From the NCBI GenBank assembly GCA_038211295.1, contig JBBQVS010000004.1:1-64000 (forward strand): a stretch of DNA of 64,000 bases, written 5' to 3'. The DNA is from JBBQVS01 sp038211295 (GTDB taxonomy: Bacteria; Chloroflexota; Ktedonobacteria; Ktedonobacterales; Ktedonobacteraceae). How positions within the stretch are numbered: the first letter of the stretch is position 1; each line of letters opens with the position of its first letter. The notes beneath the pieces were generated by a model that did not search any database, was not told the origin of the DNA, and saw only the letters and a program-made list of their open reading frames with translations. A program made the translations under genes and the position numbers. Shown piece after piece: positions 33,491 through 42,196 of this stretch.

Positions 33491-34183
33491 TTAGACAACA
33501 GAAAACGGAAAAATGGCCCTGATACATGTGCCATGACCCGCGTTACCCAAAAATGTTATTGTGCCACCCACCGCGTGAACCCGCTCGTGAAGAATACGGA
33601 TACCCAGGTGTTGGCTTGTTTGCTTGCTACATAGCCACTCAACATACCCCGATTGTAGACCAACACCGTCGTCACAAATTTCGACGATACATGATGTGGC
33701 TTCGAGAAACACGCGCACAGCAACATGCGTCGCGTGTGCGTGCTTGCGTACATTGTTCAATGCCTCTCGCACAACCTGAAAAAGCGACTCCTCGCATTGT
33801 AATGGTAAACCGTCCAGTTCGCCAATCTCCCAGGATACTTGTAGCGCGGGCGCACTCATCTTGTATTCCGCCAGCAGGTTCTGTAGTTGCTCTTTACCGC
33901 ACAATGTATCGGTTTCACCTGACAAAAGTGTCGTGATATCGTGTCGAAACATATCGACGCACGTTGCTACATCAGCGCGGATACGTTGTAGTTCGGCTTG
34001 GGCATCATGTAGAGCATTATTTTCTAGCAGAGCGTGAATGTATTCGAGTTTGAGTGCGATATATGCCACTGTTTGCATCGGCCCATCATGAAGATTACGT
34101 CCAATACGTGTACGCTCTTCTACAAGAGCTTTTGTCACCTCATGTAATCGCTGTTGTTCTACCAGATTCATAATACTATTCAT
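33491..34183 (-). CDS. NarL-type sensor histidine kinase, soluble kinase module
   Basis: 230 aa. The HisKA_3 phosphorylation box RIGRNLHDGPMQTVAYIALKLEYI (His about 32) and the HATPase domain VVREALNNVRKHAHAT (N box) and CDDGVGL (G1 box), HLGIRILHERVHAVGGTITF are present. It has no sensor domain or membrane segment. The gene directly upstream, in the same frame, encodes a membrane sensor module, and two stop codons (TGA, TAA) separate them. The pair is thus the two halves of a NarX-like sensor kinase. No NarL-type regulator adjoins. Confidence 0.85.
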   Translation of the reverse strand: MNSIMNLVEQQRLHEVTKALVEERTRIGRNLHDGPMQTVAYIALKLEYIHALLENNALHDAQAELQRIRADVATCVDMFRHDITTLLSGETDTLCGKEQLQNLLAEYKMSAPALQVSWEIGELDGLPLQCEESLFQVVREALNNVRKHAHATHVAVRVFLEATSCIVEICDDGVGLQSGYVEWLCSKQTSQHLGIRILHERVHAVGGTITFLGNAGHGTCIRAIFPFSVV

Positions 34184-34255
34184 CCATTTTACTCAATTTG
34201 TACATTTGTAGCCTGTCGCGCCCTTTTAGTGAGCCACCTTATGCATTTATTAAAT

Positions 34256-34942
34256 TCAACGGTTCAATGTCTGTTTGATACACCGTACTGCTGGACGAAA
34301 TACGCAGAAGCTCTCGGCGCACAGAACGGCTATTGTGATGGCAAGAAGCAACCACCCGATACGCTTGAGTTGCGCAATGCGATCCTTCACCTCGTGCTGA
34401 TAATGTAGAACAATGATATTCATAGCAGTCAGGTAGCGCGGTGCCTCCGCGAGAATACTCTGTACAGCTATGGCGATCATCGCGCGGGTGGGAGGACGAG
34501 GAGCGTTCAGGCAGGTTATAAGCGTGGAAGAAGCGTTGGCGATGGCGAGATAGTGTGGGTCAAGAGCGGTGAAGAGTCGCGCCACTTCAGCACTCTTCTT
34601 ATTCGTTTGCTCCGTTGGTAATGTACCCGCTTGTAAACCGCGATGTGCCTGTTGCCATTGAATCAACGCGGTACGCAATTCTGCGGCGTAGTGCTGACGT
34701 GTTAGTGTATCTTTCTGGACACCCGCGTGCTGGATAGCGAGGGCGGATGTACTAATTTTCTGGCTCAACATCCGTTGTCGGCCCGCGATATTGATAGTAA
34801 CTGCATCGCTGGTTATATGTTGTAACGCGCTCTGTACCAGTAACTGGCCCAGTATAGTAAGCAGCGCAAGTAGGCTCAGCAAAATACCACATAATAGCCT
34901 TAAATGATGTACCGAAGACGATTGACGAAACTTTCCGCCCAT
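34256..34942 (-). CDS. PilJ-type membrane sensor module (type IV pili/nitrate-sensor-like)
   Basis: 228 aa from ATG 34942, preferred for the G-rich site upstream; ATG 34969 is possible. One membrane helix near the N-terminus (LCGILLSLLALLTILGQLLVQ), an extracytoplasmic helical domain with the PilJ/NarX motif INIAGRQRMLSQKIS, and a second helix (WLLLAITIAVLCAESFCVF) near the C-terminus. The protein ends 20 residues after that, so it has no HAMP, signalling or kinase domain of its own. Probably works with the kinase encoded 72 bases downstream. Confidence 0.8.
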   Translation of the reverse strand: MGGKFRQSSSVHHLRLLCGILLSLLALLTILGQLLVQSALQHITSDAVTINIAGRQRMLSQKISTSALAIQHAGVQKDTLTRQHYAAELRTALIQWQQAHRGLQAGTLPTEQTNKKSAEVARLFTALDPHYLAIANASSTLITCLNAPRPPTRAMIAIAVQSILAEAPRYLTAMNIIVLHYQHEVKDRIAQLKRIGWLLLAITIAVLCAESFCVFRPAVRCIKQTLNR

Positions 34943-35059
34943 AACCCCACCCCCCAGAGATATACACATAACAAAGATATATTGAAATTCTCCATCTCTA
35001 CCAGTATACCTCTGCTACAAAATACATAGTATTTTCCTCTTCCTGCACCCACAATCTTT

Positions 35060-35068
35060 TGCTATACT
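35060..35068 (+). promoter_or_regulatory. Extended -10 promoter of the GmrSD-like gene
   Basis: TGCTATACT: TG, one base, TATACT (35063-35068). It lies 68 bases upstream of the ATG at 35137. Confidence 0.45.
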
Positions 35069-35136
35069 GTATGAAGTATATGAGCAAGTATACAAATTTT
35101 CGGGACATATCGTGAACAGTAGGGGGACTAGAGAAA

Positions 35137-36873
35137 ATGAAAGCAGCACAAACTCAGTTTTTGCCCTTTCTTGACGGCAAAAAGCAATTCGTTATTCCAA
35201 TTTACCAGCGCACCTATAGTTGGACGCGTGAGCAGTGTATGCAACTATGGCGCGACGTCGTAAACGCTGCGACTAGCGACACAATTAAAGGCCACTTTAT
35301 TGGCTCAATTGTGTATATCCATGATGGCATCTTTAGCGTCGCCGCCATTCCTCAGTTGCTAGTTATCGATGGACAGCAACGTCTGACAACGCTTTCACTG
35401 TTGCTGCTCGCGCTGGCACGAGCAGTTCAGGATGCGCCCGACGAGAGCGGCATCACTTACGAAGACATCTACGAGTCATACCTTATAAATAAACATGGCA
35501 AAGACGAGTACCGCTATAAACTGCTTCTCACGCAAAATGACAAACATGAACTGATCTACTTGCTCGATGGCAGAAATCAGACCATTTTTGAACCAGTACA
35601 TGGCATTAACCACACAATGAGCCACCTTGCCACAAACTATCGGTTCTTCAGAGAGCAGATACAGCAAAGTGGCATTGATCTTGCAACGCTCTATAAGGGT
35701 ATCAATAAACTGATTATTGTTGACATAGCGTTAGACCGCGATCATGATAACCCCCAGCTCATTTTTGAGAGCCTCAATTCAACCGGTATGGATCTATCAC
35801 AAGCCGACCTGGTTCGCAATTACGTCTTGATGGGATTGAGTAACGAAGAACAGTCCAGGCTCTACAAGACCTACTGGTATCCGATGGAGCAACTCTTTTC
35901 ACACATAAGCGACGAAAATACGTTTGGTCGCTTTATGCGCGACTACCTTACGCTCAAACAGGGAATTATTCCTAACATAGATAAAGTGTATGCTAGCTTT
36001 AAAGCCTACCACCACAGCTTATTGAACACGTCAATTCACGAACTTGTCGCGGACATTTTCCGTTACGCGGAGTATTATGTCAACATGGTATTCTTCCATA
36101 ATGTAGATAGTGAGATGAAGCAGATATTTAGTGACATTAACGCGCTCAAATTCGATGTTACCTATCCATTCTTGCTCGAAGTACACCACGATTACACGCA
36201 GCAGCGACTCTCGCGGCAGGGCTTTATCGCTATTCTCAAGTTGATTGAAAGCTATCTTTTCCGCCGCTCTGTCTGTGGTATCCCCACAAATACGCTGAAC
36301 AAAGTGTTCGCGACGCTTATCAAAGAGGTTGACAAAGCGCAGTATGTCGAAAGTACACAGGCGGCTTTGCTGCAAAAGGACTCATACCGCCGCTTTCCAG
36401 ACAATGATGAGTTTCGGGCAGCATTTCTCGTTAAGGATGTTTACAACTTTCGTCAGCGCAACTATTTATTGCAGAAACTCGAAAATGCCAATCAGAAAGA
36501 ACTGGTGAACATCGAAACATGCACAATAGAGCATATCATGCCTCAAAACCCTAGACTGCCGATGGAGTGGCAACAAGAATTGGGGCCTGACTGGAAAACA
36601 ATTCACAACACCTACCTGCATAGAGTCGGCAACCTTACGCTCACTGGCTACAATGCCTCATTAAGTGACTGTCCCTTTCAGGAGAAATGTAGCATGAAAG
36701 GCGGCTTTCTGGATAGTCCGCTTCGTCTCAACGCGAGTCTCAAGCATGTCGAGCATTGGAATAAAGACGCAATCGAGCAACGTGCATACTTGCTTGCCGA
36801 GCAGGCAATAAAAATATGGGATATACCGACTAAAACGGGTCAGAGTACAACACTACAGAGCAAAAAACGATAG
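35137..36873 (+). CDS. DUF262/DUF1524 protein, GmrSD-like modification-dependent restriction enzyme
   Basis: 578 aa. The N-terminal DUF262 (GmrS-like) domain has FVIPIYQRTYSW (18-29) and the nucleotide-handling motif IDGQQRLTT (77-85). The C-terminal DUF1524 is an HNH-type nuclease with TIEHIMPQNP (about 464-473) and HRVGNLTLTGYNASLSD (about 495-512). In GmrSD these two functions form a Type IV enzyme that cuts phage DNA with modified cytosines, using a nucleotide. All signature residues are intact. It lacks neighbours of the DISARM island but is a second, separate defence gene. Its DNA is only mildly AT-rich. Confidence 0.88.
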   Translation: MKAAQTQFLPFLDGKKQFVIPIYQRTYSWTREQCMQLWRDVVNAATSDTIKGHFIGSIVYIHDGIFSVAAIPQLLVIDGQQRLTTLSLLLLALARAVQDAPDESGITYEDIYESYLINKHGKDEYRYKLLLTQNDKHELIYLLDGRNQTIFEPVHGINHTMSHLATNYRFFREQIQQSGIDLATLYKGINKLIIVDIALDRDHDNPQLIFESLNSTGMDLSQADLVRNYVLMGLSNEEQSRLYKTYWYPMEQLFSHISDENTFGRFMRDYLTLKQGIIPNIDKVYASFKAYHHSLLNTSIHELVADIFRYAEYYVNMVFFHNVDSEMKQIFSDINALKFDVTYPFLLEVHHDYTQQRLSRQGFIAILKLIESYLFRRSVCGIPTNTLNKVFATLIKEVDKAQYVESTQAALLQKDSYRRFPDNDEFRAAFLVKDVYNFRQRNYLLQKLENANQKELVNIETCTIEHIMPQNPRLPMEWQQELGPDWKTIHNTYLHRVGNLTLTGYNASLSDCPFQEKCSMKGGFLDSPLRLNASLKHVEHWNKDAIEQRAYLLAEQAIKIWDIPTKTGQSTTLQSKKR

Positions 36874-36890
36874 TCCCAGAGGCTATTGGT

Positions 36891-36940
36891 CTCTCAACTT
36901 GGTTGAGAGCATGGAGCGAGTAAATCGCGCCATGCTCTCA
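36891..36940. terminator. Two overlapping hairpins after the GmrSD-like gene
   Basis: CTCTCAAC (36891-36898) pairs with GTTGAGAG (36902-36909), and TGAGAGCATGG (36904-36914) pairs with CCATGCTCTCA (36930-36940). They share 36904-36909, so only one can form at a time. Probably the 3' end signal of the gene; no clear T-run. Confidence 0.45.
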
Positions 36941-37005
36941 TATTCCGCCATACTATAAGAGTTTATACATAAAGGTATACATGTAGATAGAGCAATACTG
37001 CTTAG

Positions 37006-37251
37006 CTAGTTTGCGAACTGTCCCGTTTGTGTGGATACTTTGGGCATTGCTGAGATTGTCGAGAGTGGCATATCGGTTGCGACACAGGCGCGGAGGTCTT
37101 CGCGGTAGAAACGCCATGTGCTACCGACTTTGTGACCTGTGAGCTGACCTGACCACATCAGGCGATAGAGGGTGGAGCGACTCACGCGCAGATAGCTCAT
37201 TGCTTCCTTAAACGTCATAAGAACATCATCTTGAGTCATTTGAACAACCAT
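37006..37251 (-). CDS. Excisionase-family (HTH_17) DNA-binding protein
   Basis: 81 aa. The segment VLMTFKEAMSYLRVSRSTLYRLMWSGQLTGHKVGSTWRFYREDL (about 9-52) is a MerR-like/excisionase winged HTH. AAGGAG lies nine bases before ATG 37251. Such proteins occur both as recombination directionality factors and as small regulators. No integrase is nearby, so a regulator of an adjacent gene, possibly the GmrSD-like restriction gene, is equally likely. Confidence 0.85.
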   Translation of the reverse strand: MVVQMTQDDVLMTFKEAMSYLRVSRSTLYRLMWSGQLTGHKVGSTWRFYREDLRACVATDMPLSTISAMPKVSTQTGQFAN

Positions 37252-37529
37252 TTTCTTTTTCTCCTTATTGTACTACGCCAAATACATTTACTATATATAA
37301 TTTCACACACGAATAAAAATGAATACGAATAAATGAATGCAATGATAGTACATTGATGCGTGTGTGCTTCATCAATCAATACGTTTTACTATCTCATTAC
37401 ATACTATGATACACAATGATGATGTGTTTTCATGTTGAGAAGTCGTTGCGATATGGTTAAGATTTATAGTTTTTGTGGTGGGATATCCACCAATCTCAAT
37501 ATGTATTACGTTTATTGCGGGCGACGATT
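37252..37529. other. AT-rich intergenic region
   Basis: No gene. Strongly AT-rich with many short TA-rich tracts, and it holds the promoter for the excisionase-like gene. I see no clear repeat or attachment site. Confidence 0.35.
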
Positions 37530-38588
37530 TCACCATTGCTGATCTAGTAATACATCAAGTGCGCCGATATCGCAAGAAACAGGGAAAATAGTCATGCCTG
37601 TAGCCGCTTCCAGCGCAGAAATCGCACTGCCATCGCTTGGGTCTGCCATCGCCACCGTGAGATAGGAGTGGTCGCGTCCCACTGGAATACAGCGATAGCG
37701 TGAAGCGATGGTATAGGAGACGAGGCATAGCAAGCGTTTGGGGAGAACGGTGGGCAAGCGTAAAAAGGGAACGGTTGCGGCCGCCGAAGTGTCGGCGTCA
37801 TTTGAATGGTCGTGGGCCGCGGAAGGCGTTGACGCACAATACAGGTCGCTCTCTTCCTGCAACATGGAACTGAACGAGGGTTTTACGTTGACAGGGGCCA
37901 CTGGCATCGCATCCCACAGACGCGTGCTAATCGCGGGCCGTAGCGTGATCCGATGCAGGACACAACCAGCATAAGCAAGTACATGCTCCAATGAATGTCC
38001 TTGCTCTGGATAGCTGCCCAGTCCAAGCACAATATCTGTCTCATGCGTTAGCGCGGGAATCAATGTCTCAGCTTGTAGCAAGTTAATACTCTCATACACA
38101 CGCTCAAGCACTTTATGCGCCCCTTGTTGATCGACACCTGTGAGAACAAGCGCGGCCCCCTTGTCAGCGTCAAGGTAGACGCTATCATCCGCGCGGATCG
38201 CCCGACGAACATTCACCATAATTTGCTCGACAATGCTGTCAGTTGGATGATAGGACTGGCGTTTATGTAAACTCACCTCCGACGTAAAATCTGGGTGTGC
38301 CAGTTGTGCGACATGCAGCAGCAAGATGCTCGTTGCAGGAGGAGAGGAAAGTCTATGCAGATGGGCGCGTAGCGAGTCGTTTAAGGAAGAAGAAACAGGC
38401 ACAACTGCGTCTTTGTTTTCCCACGCTTGCACCCTGTCATCGGACAGAGCCTCCTGCTCCACGATCAGACGACGGCAGAGAGGCGAAACGGGCGTACAAG
38501 AGCAGATATGTAACATTGGCTCTAGCGTCGTTTCGAGTAGGGCATAGTCTATGTGGGACGGCATACCTTTTTTTCTTCTTACACTCAT
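37530..38588 (-). CDS. GGDEF-remnant protein with a C-terminal MshEN domain
   Basis: About 352 aa if started at ATG 38588; upstream and downstream starts are possible. The last 70 residues (LVSYTIASRYRCIPVGRDHSYLTVAMADPSDGSAISALEAATGMTIFPV) form the MshEN/GspE N-terminal domain, which in some proteins binds cyclic di-GMP. The middle (IMVNVRRAIRADDSVYLDADKGAALVLTGVDQQGAHKVLERV) has the pattern of a diguanylate-cyclase-like fold but no GGDEF motif, so it is probably inactive. No ATPase domain follows. A signalling or adaptor role is inferred. Confidence 0.6.
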   Translation of the reverse strand: MSVRRKKGMPSHIDYALLETTLEPMLHICSCTPVSPLCRRLIVEQEALSDDRVQAWENKDAVVPVSSSLNDSLRAHLHRLSSPPATSILLLHVAQLAHPDFTSEVSLHKRQSYHPTDSIVEQIMVNVRRAIRADDSVYLDADKGAALVLTGVDQQGAHKVLERVYESINLLQAETLIPALTHETDIVLGLGSYPEQGHSLEHVLAYAGCVLHRITLRPAISTRLWDAMPVAPVNVKPSFSSMLQEESDLYCASTPSAAHDHSNDADTSAAATVPFLRLPTVLPKRLLCLVSYTIASRYRCIPVGRDHSYLTVAMADPSDGSAISALEAATGMTIFPVSCDIGALDVLLDQQW

Positions 38589-38820
38589 TTTCAGCTCTGT
38601 TCGAGATAGGAAGTGACAGGAGACATACAACGCATGTTCGCAGTCAAACCAGTACAATTATTCCTTCAGATAGAAGGTTTATGCCTAGAAGTATACCGTG
38701 CGGGGAGTGTAGAAGGGATAGGCAGGCAGTTGTGTTATGGTTAAGAAGTATCTGATGTGGTTGAGAGGCGGTCATGCTCTCTTGTGTATGGATGACAAGC
38801 ACGAACGCCTTCTTTTGCGA

Positions 38821-39522
38821 CTAATCGACGGCAACAGTCGTTGTGAAGGTGTAGCCTACACCGGGAACCGTCATGATATATTGTGGCGCGTTAGGTTCGG
38901 GTTCAACCTTCTGGCGCAGGTGCCGAATATGAGTTTTCACAAGGCCAGAGTCGCCGGCCTCATCGTAGCCCCAGACGCGTTCGACAATCATATCGGTGGT
39001 TAACACCTGTCCCGTGTGAGTGATGAGCAGGTGCAGCAGACGGCTCTCGGTGGGCGTCAAACGCACCTTGATGCCTTCTCTGGTAACTTCGTGGCGCATC
39101 GCGTCAAGCGACACGGGGCCAACCGTCACTGATGACGAGTTTGAGGTGCCACGTGTGCTGTTGGAACGTCGCATCACGGCCTTGATACGCGCTAAAAGTT
39201 GTCGTGGACTGAAAGGTTTTCGTAAATAGTCGTCCGCACCCATCTCCAATCCGCGTACCTCGTCGTCTTCTCGATCCCGCGAAGTGAGCATCAAAACCAT
39301 TGAATTTGTTTCACTTCGCATCTGACGACACACCTCGAAACCGTCAAGCTTGGGCATCTGCACATCAAGAATCACGAGGTCTGGAAGTGTTTCGCGCCAT
39401 CGCTTGACAGCTTGTTCGCCATCAAAGGCGCGTACCACGTCGTAGCCGTGTCCTTTGAGCCAGTAGCTCAACATGTCTACCATGTCACGGTCATCATCCG
39501 CCACCATGATTTTCACGAGCAT
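38821..39522 (-). CDS. OmpR/PhoB-family response regulator
   Basis: 233 aa. Receiver domain: VADDDRDMVDML with the acidic pocket, phospho-Asp in LVILDVQMPKLDG (about 53), Thr in VLMLTSRD, Lys in YLRKPFSP. C-terminal winged-helix Trans_reg_C: VRLTPTESRLLHLLITHTGQVLTTDMIVERVWG and LVKTHIRHLRQKVEPEPNAPQYIMTVPGVGYTF. Intact. No partner kinase is beside it. Confidence 0.92.
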   Translation of the reverse strand: MLVKIMVADDDRDMVDMLSYWLKGHGYDVVRAFDGEQAVKRWRETLPDLVILDVQMPKLDGFEVCRQMRSETNSMVLMLTSRDREDDEVRGLEMGADDYLRKPFSPRQLLARIKAVMRRSNSTRGTSNSSSVTVGPVSLDAMRHEVTREGIKVRLTPTESRLLHLLITHTGQVLTTDMIVERVWGYDEAGDSGLVKTHIRHLRQKVEPEPNAPQYIMTVPGVGYTFTTTVAVD

Positions 39523-39847
39523 TCCTCCTATGGGCCTGCATTACTAACAATATATATTGTCGGTCTATGTACCGATGTATGTTTCTACTTCCACGCGGAC
39601 CCATTCTAATAAGACAAAGCGTGTTTTGCTCTATCCTACTCTCATCTGTAGTAACGCGATGAGCATAGGCAGGTAACATCATGATACAATTTGGGCTATA
39701 GCCACGCAGCATCTACTGGCCTCTTCTCTCTCTACATCGGCTTCTTGCGCTTTTTTCTTGAGAGGGATTGTTTTTGCATAGGCATGAAGATGCAATCATG
39801 ACAAGAGTCTAGTAGCAAGTACGCGTAAACGGAAATGGAGATTACTT
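39523..39847. other. Intergenic region between divergent regulator and cdd
   Basis: About 325 bases without a gene. It should hold the promoters of both divergent genes. No strong -10/-35 pair or repeat stands out. Confidence 0.35.
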
Positions 39848-40267
39848 TTGCTTATGAAACCACAACACAATGGCATAGGACGTGAAGCTTTGTTATTCTA
39901 TGCACGGGAAGCAGCGCAAAAAGCCCATTGCCCTTATTCTCGTTTTCGCGTTGGGGCCGCGCTTGTCGCGAACGGCAAGGTATACGTAGGCGTCAATATC
40001 GAGATATCGAGTTATGGCCTTACGCTATGCGCGGAACGGGCCGCCCTCGCCTCGGCACTCTCTCATGGCGACACAGATATCACACAGCTCGCGGTGGCCT
40101 GTCTTGACGCGCCCGTCAACGCGCCCGCGCACGAGCGTACCCCCTGTGGGGCGTGTCGCCAGTGGATCGCCGATCTTGCCCCACACGCAACGCTCTATAT
40201 CGATGGTATAGAGCGCGACTTCACAATCACAGACCTATTGCCCTTCGCGTTTGGTCTGCCAACATAG
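39848..40267 (+). CDS. cdd: Cytidine deaminase
   Basis: 139 aa. Zinc and catalytic residues: TLCAERAAL (Cys-Ala-Glu) and TPCGACRQW (PCxxC), with CPYSRFRVGAALV at the N-terminus. Deaminates cytidine and deoxycytidine to the uridine forms. TTG at 39848 has GGAG eight bases upstream; ATG at 39854 is an alternative two codons later. It converges on the ABC exporter gene, whose stop lies 17 bases away. Confidence 0.95.
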   Translation: MLMKPQHNGIGREALLFYAREAAQKAHCPYSRFRVGAALVANGKVYVGVNIEISSYGLTLCAERAALASALSHGDTDITQLAVACLDAPVNAPAHERTPCGACRQWIADLAPHATLYIDGIERDFTITDLLPFAFGLPT

Positions 40268-40283
40268 CAGGGACGGGGACACG

Positions 40284-42119
40284 CTATCCTGCTCTATCGG
40301 GCAGCAGCACGGGAACGAAGCCCTCACCTGGACGGTAGTCGGGCGATTGGTGGCGAAAGTACATGTTATACAGTTGCGCGTAGTGTCCGCCACGTTTCAT
40401 CAACACATCGTGACTACCCTCTTCGACGATACGCCCACGATCAAGGACGATGATGCGATCAGCGTAACGGATGGTCGAGAGGCGATGCGCGATAATGATT
40501 GAGGTACGACGGGCGAGGACGGTATCCAGTCCTTCCTGAATCTGCACCTCGGTGAGTGGGTCAACGCTCGCGGTTGCCTCATCGAGAATAATGATCGAGG
40601 GGTTTTGCAGCAACACACGCGCCAGCGCGACGAGTTGACGTTGCCCCATCGAAAGAGCTTTGCCGGTCTCGCCTACGAGCGTCTCGACACCATCGGGCAA
40701 GGCCTCTAGCCAGTCGCCATTGCCGATGCGCCGCGCGACCTCTAGCACCACCGCGTCGCTTGCCTCTGGTCGCGCATAGCGGATATTGTCCGCGACAGTA
40801 CCGGAGAACAGAAACGGCACCTGTGGCACGATACCAAGCAAGCGATGATACGCGGTCAGGTCAAAGCTACGAATGTCGCGCCCGTCGATTAGCAGTTGCC
40901 CACCTTGAAACTCGTAGAAGCGCGACACAAGCCGTCCCAGACTCGATTTGCCCGCGCCTGTGTGACCAACCAACGCAACGGTTTCGCCCGCCTGAATCGT
41001 CAGGTTGAAGTCTCGCAGCACGGTCTGGCGGTCATCATAGCTAAAGAAGACATCTTTGAATTCGATGCTGCCATCCAGTTTTCCGACGGGTTGGTTGTCG
41101 GTTTGATGCACGCGTGGCTCCGCGTCCAGCAGCGCGAAGATACGCTCGCTCGCGGCAAGCCCAAGCTGAAACTGACTCCAGAATGACGCGATGCTTGTCA
41201 ATGGAAACCAGAGTAGACCGATAGCCTGCACAAATAAGAACCACTCGCCCGCCGAGATGTGGTGTCCAAGCACGCTCTCGCCACCAAAGTACACCACAAT
41301 CGTTGTGCCAAGATTGGCGATAATAAGCAGGATTGGAAAGACGCCATTGTAGATAAAGCCTGAACGCACGTTGACTTGATACGCTTGCTCGTTGACTTTT
41401 CTAAACTCGTTATACATATTCTGTTCTTGCCGAAAGTTTTTCGCAACGGTAATACCGCTAATTACCTCCTGCACGTTGGCATTGACGCGTCCGCTTGAAC
41501 GCTGCGAACGTTGTGTCGAGGTACGAGCGATACGTCGGAAACTCAGCGCGACCAAAACAATAGCCGGTGCGATGGTGAAGGCCAGCAACGCGAGCGTGAC
41601 GTTTCTTGAGAACAGGACTATCGCGACCAGAAAGAACAGCAAGAACTGACTGACCAGGTTAAGTGTCAGGGTTACAACAGTCGCGAACTTCTCCGTATCC
41701 GACGTGACGCGACTCACGATTTTGCCCGAAGAGAACTCGTCGAAGAATGACATATCGCGTTCCATCACCGCGTCGAAGGAGTCGGTTTGTATTTGTAACA
41801 CAACATCGCCAACAGCTCTGGCACTATACCACTGTCGAAAGAGATTGCAGACCCAAGAAAGTATGCCTGAGAGCAGGATAAATAGCACAAGCAGAAGCGC
41901 GGTCTGCGTTGCTTTCGCGGAGGTAAGCGCGTCGATACCTTGCGCGACCAGAATGGGAAACGCGGTATCAAGCAGCGAGTTGAGCACAATCAACACCGTC
42001 AGAAAGACGATGAGGCCAGCTTTTGGGCGGAAGTAGTGCACAATCCGCTTTACAAGGTCGCTATCTTTATACGTTCGATCATATGCTTCGGCATCAAGGC
42101 CATCCATGATAAAGCCCAT
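40284..42119 (-). CDS. ABC exporter half-transporter, with catalytic Walker B
   Basis: 611 aa: six membrane helices (about 35-330) then the ATPase domain. Walker A GHTGAGKSS, Walker B IIILDEATASVD with the catalytic Glu, but the signature reads LSMGQRQLVALARVLL, not LSGGQ. This protein and its neighbour (with the complementary change) form one heterodimeric exporter of the BmrCD/TM287-288 type, with one active and one degenerate ATP site. Substrates of such pairs include lipids and drugs; here unknown. The upstream partner gene ends 77 bases before it. Confidence 0.9.
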   Translation of the reverse strand: MGFIMDGLDAEAYDRTYKDSDLVKRIVHYFRPKAGLIVFLTVLIVLNSLLDTAFPILVAQGIDALTSAKATQTALLLVLFILLSGILSWVCNLFRQWYSARAVGDVVLQIQTDSFDAVMERDMSFFDEFSSGKIVSRVTSDTEKFATVVTLTLNLVSQFLLFFLVAIVLFSRNVTLALLAFTIAPAIVLVALSFRRIARTSTQRSQRSSGRVNANVQEVISGITVAKNFRQEQNMYNEFRKVNEQAYQVNVRSGFIYNGVFPILLIIANLGTTIVVYFGGESVLGHHISAGEWFLFVQAIGLLWFPLTSIASFWSQFQLGLAASERIFALLDAEPRVHQTDNQPVGKLDGSIEFKDVFFSYDDRQTVLRDFNLTIQAGETVALVGHTGAGKSSLGRLVSRFYEFQGGQLLIDGRDIRSFDLTAYHRLLGIVPQVPFLFSGTVADNIRYARPEASDAVVLEVARRIGNGDWLEALPDGVETLVGETGKALSMGQRQLVALARVLLQNPSIIILDEATASVDPLTEVQIQEGLDTVLARRTSIIIAHRLSTIRYADRIIVLDRGRIVEEGSHDVLMKRGGHYAQLYNMYFRHQSPDYRPGEGFVPVLLPDRAG

Positions 42120-42196
42120 GTGCTTAGTATTCCTTTCCCGTGAACGACTTCCCGAAGCCGTCCATACATGTATCTCTTCTACTCACATAATTTGCT

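Noticed and set aside
34250..34258. TGA between sensor and kinase as a recoded codon
   Set aside because: A TAA follows two codons later in the same frame, so readthrough would not join the two products.
37006..37251. Prophage or integrative element around the excisionase-like gene
   Set aside because: No integrase, att-like duplication or phage genes nearby; a regulator is enough.
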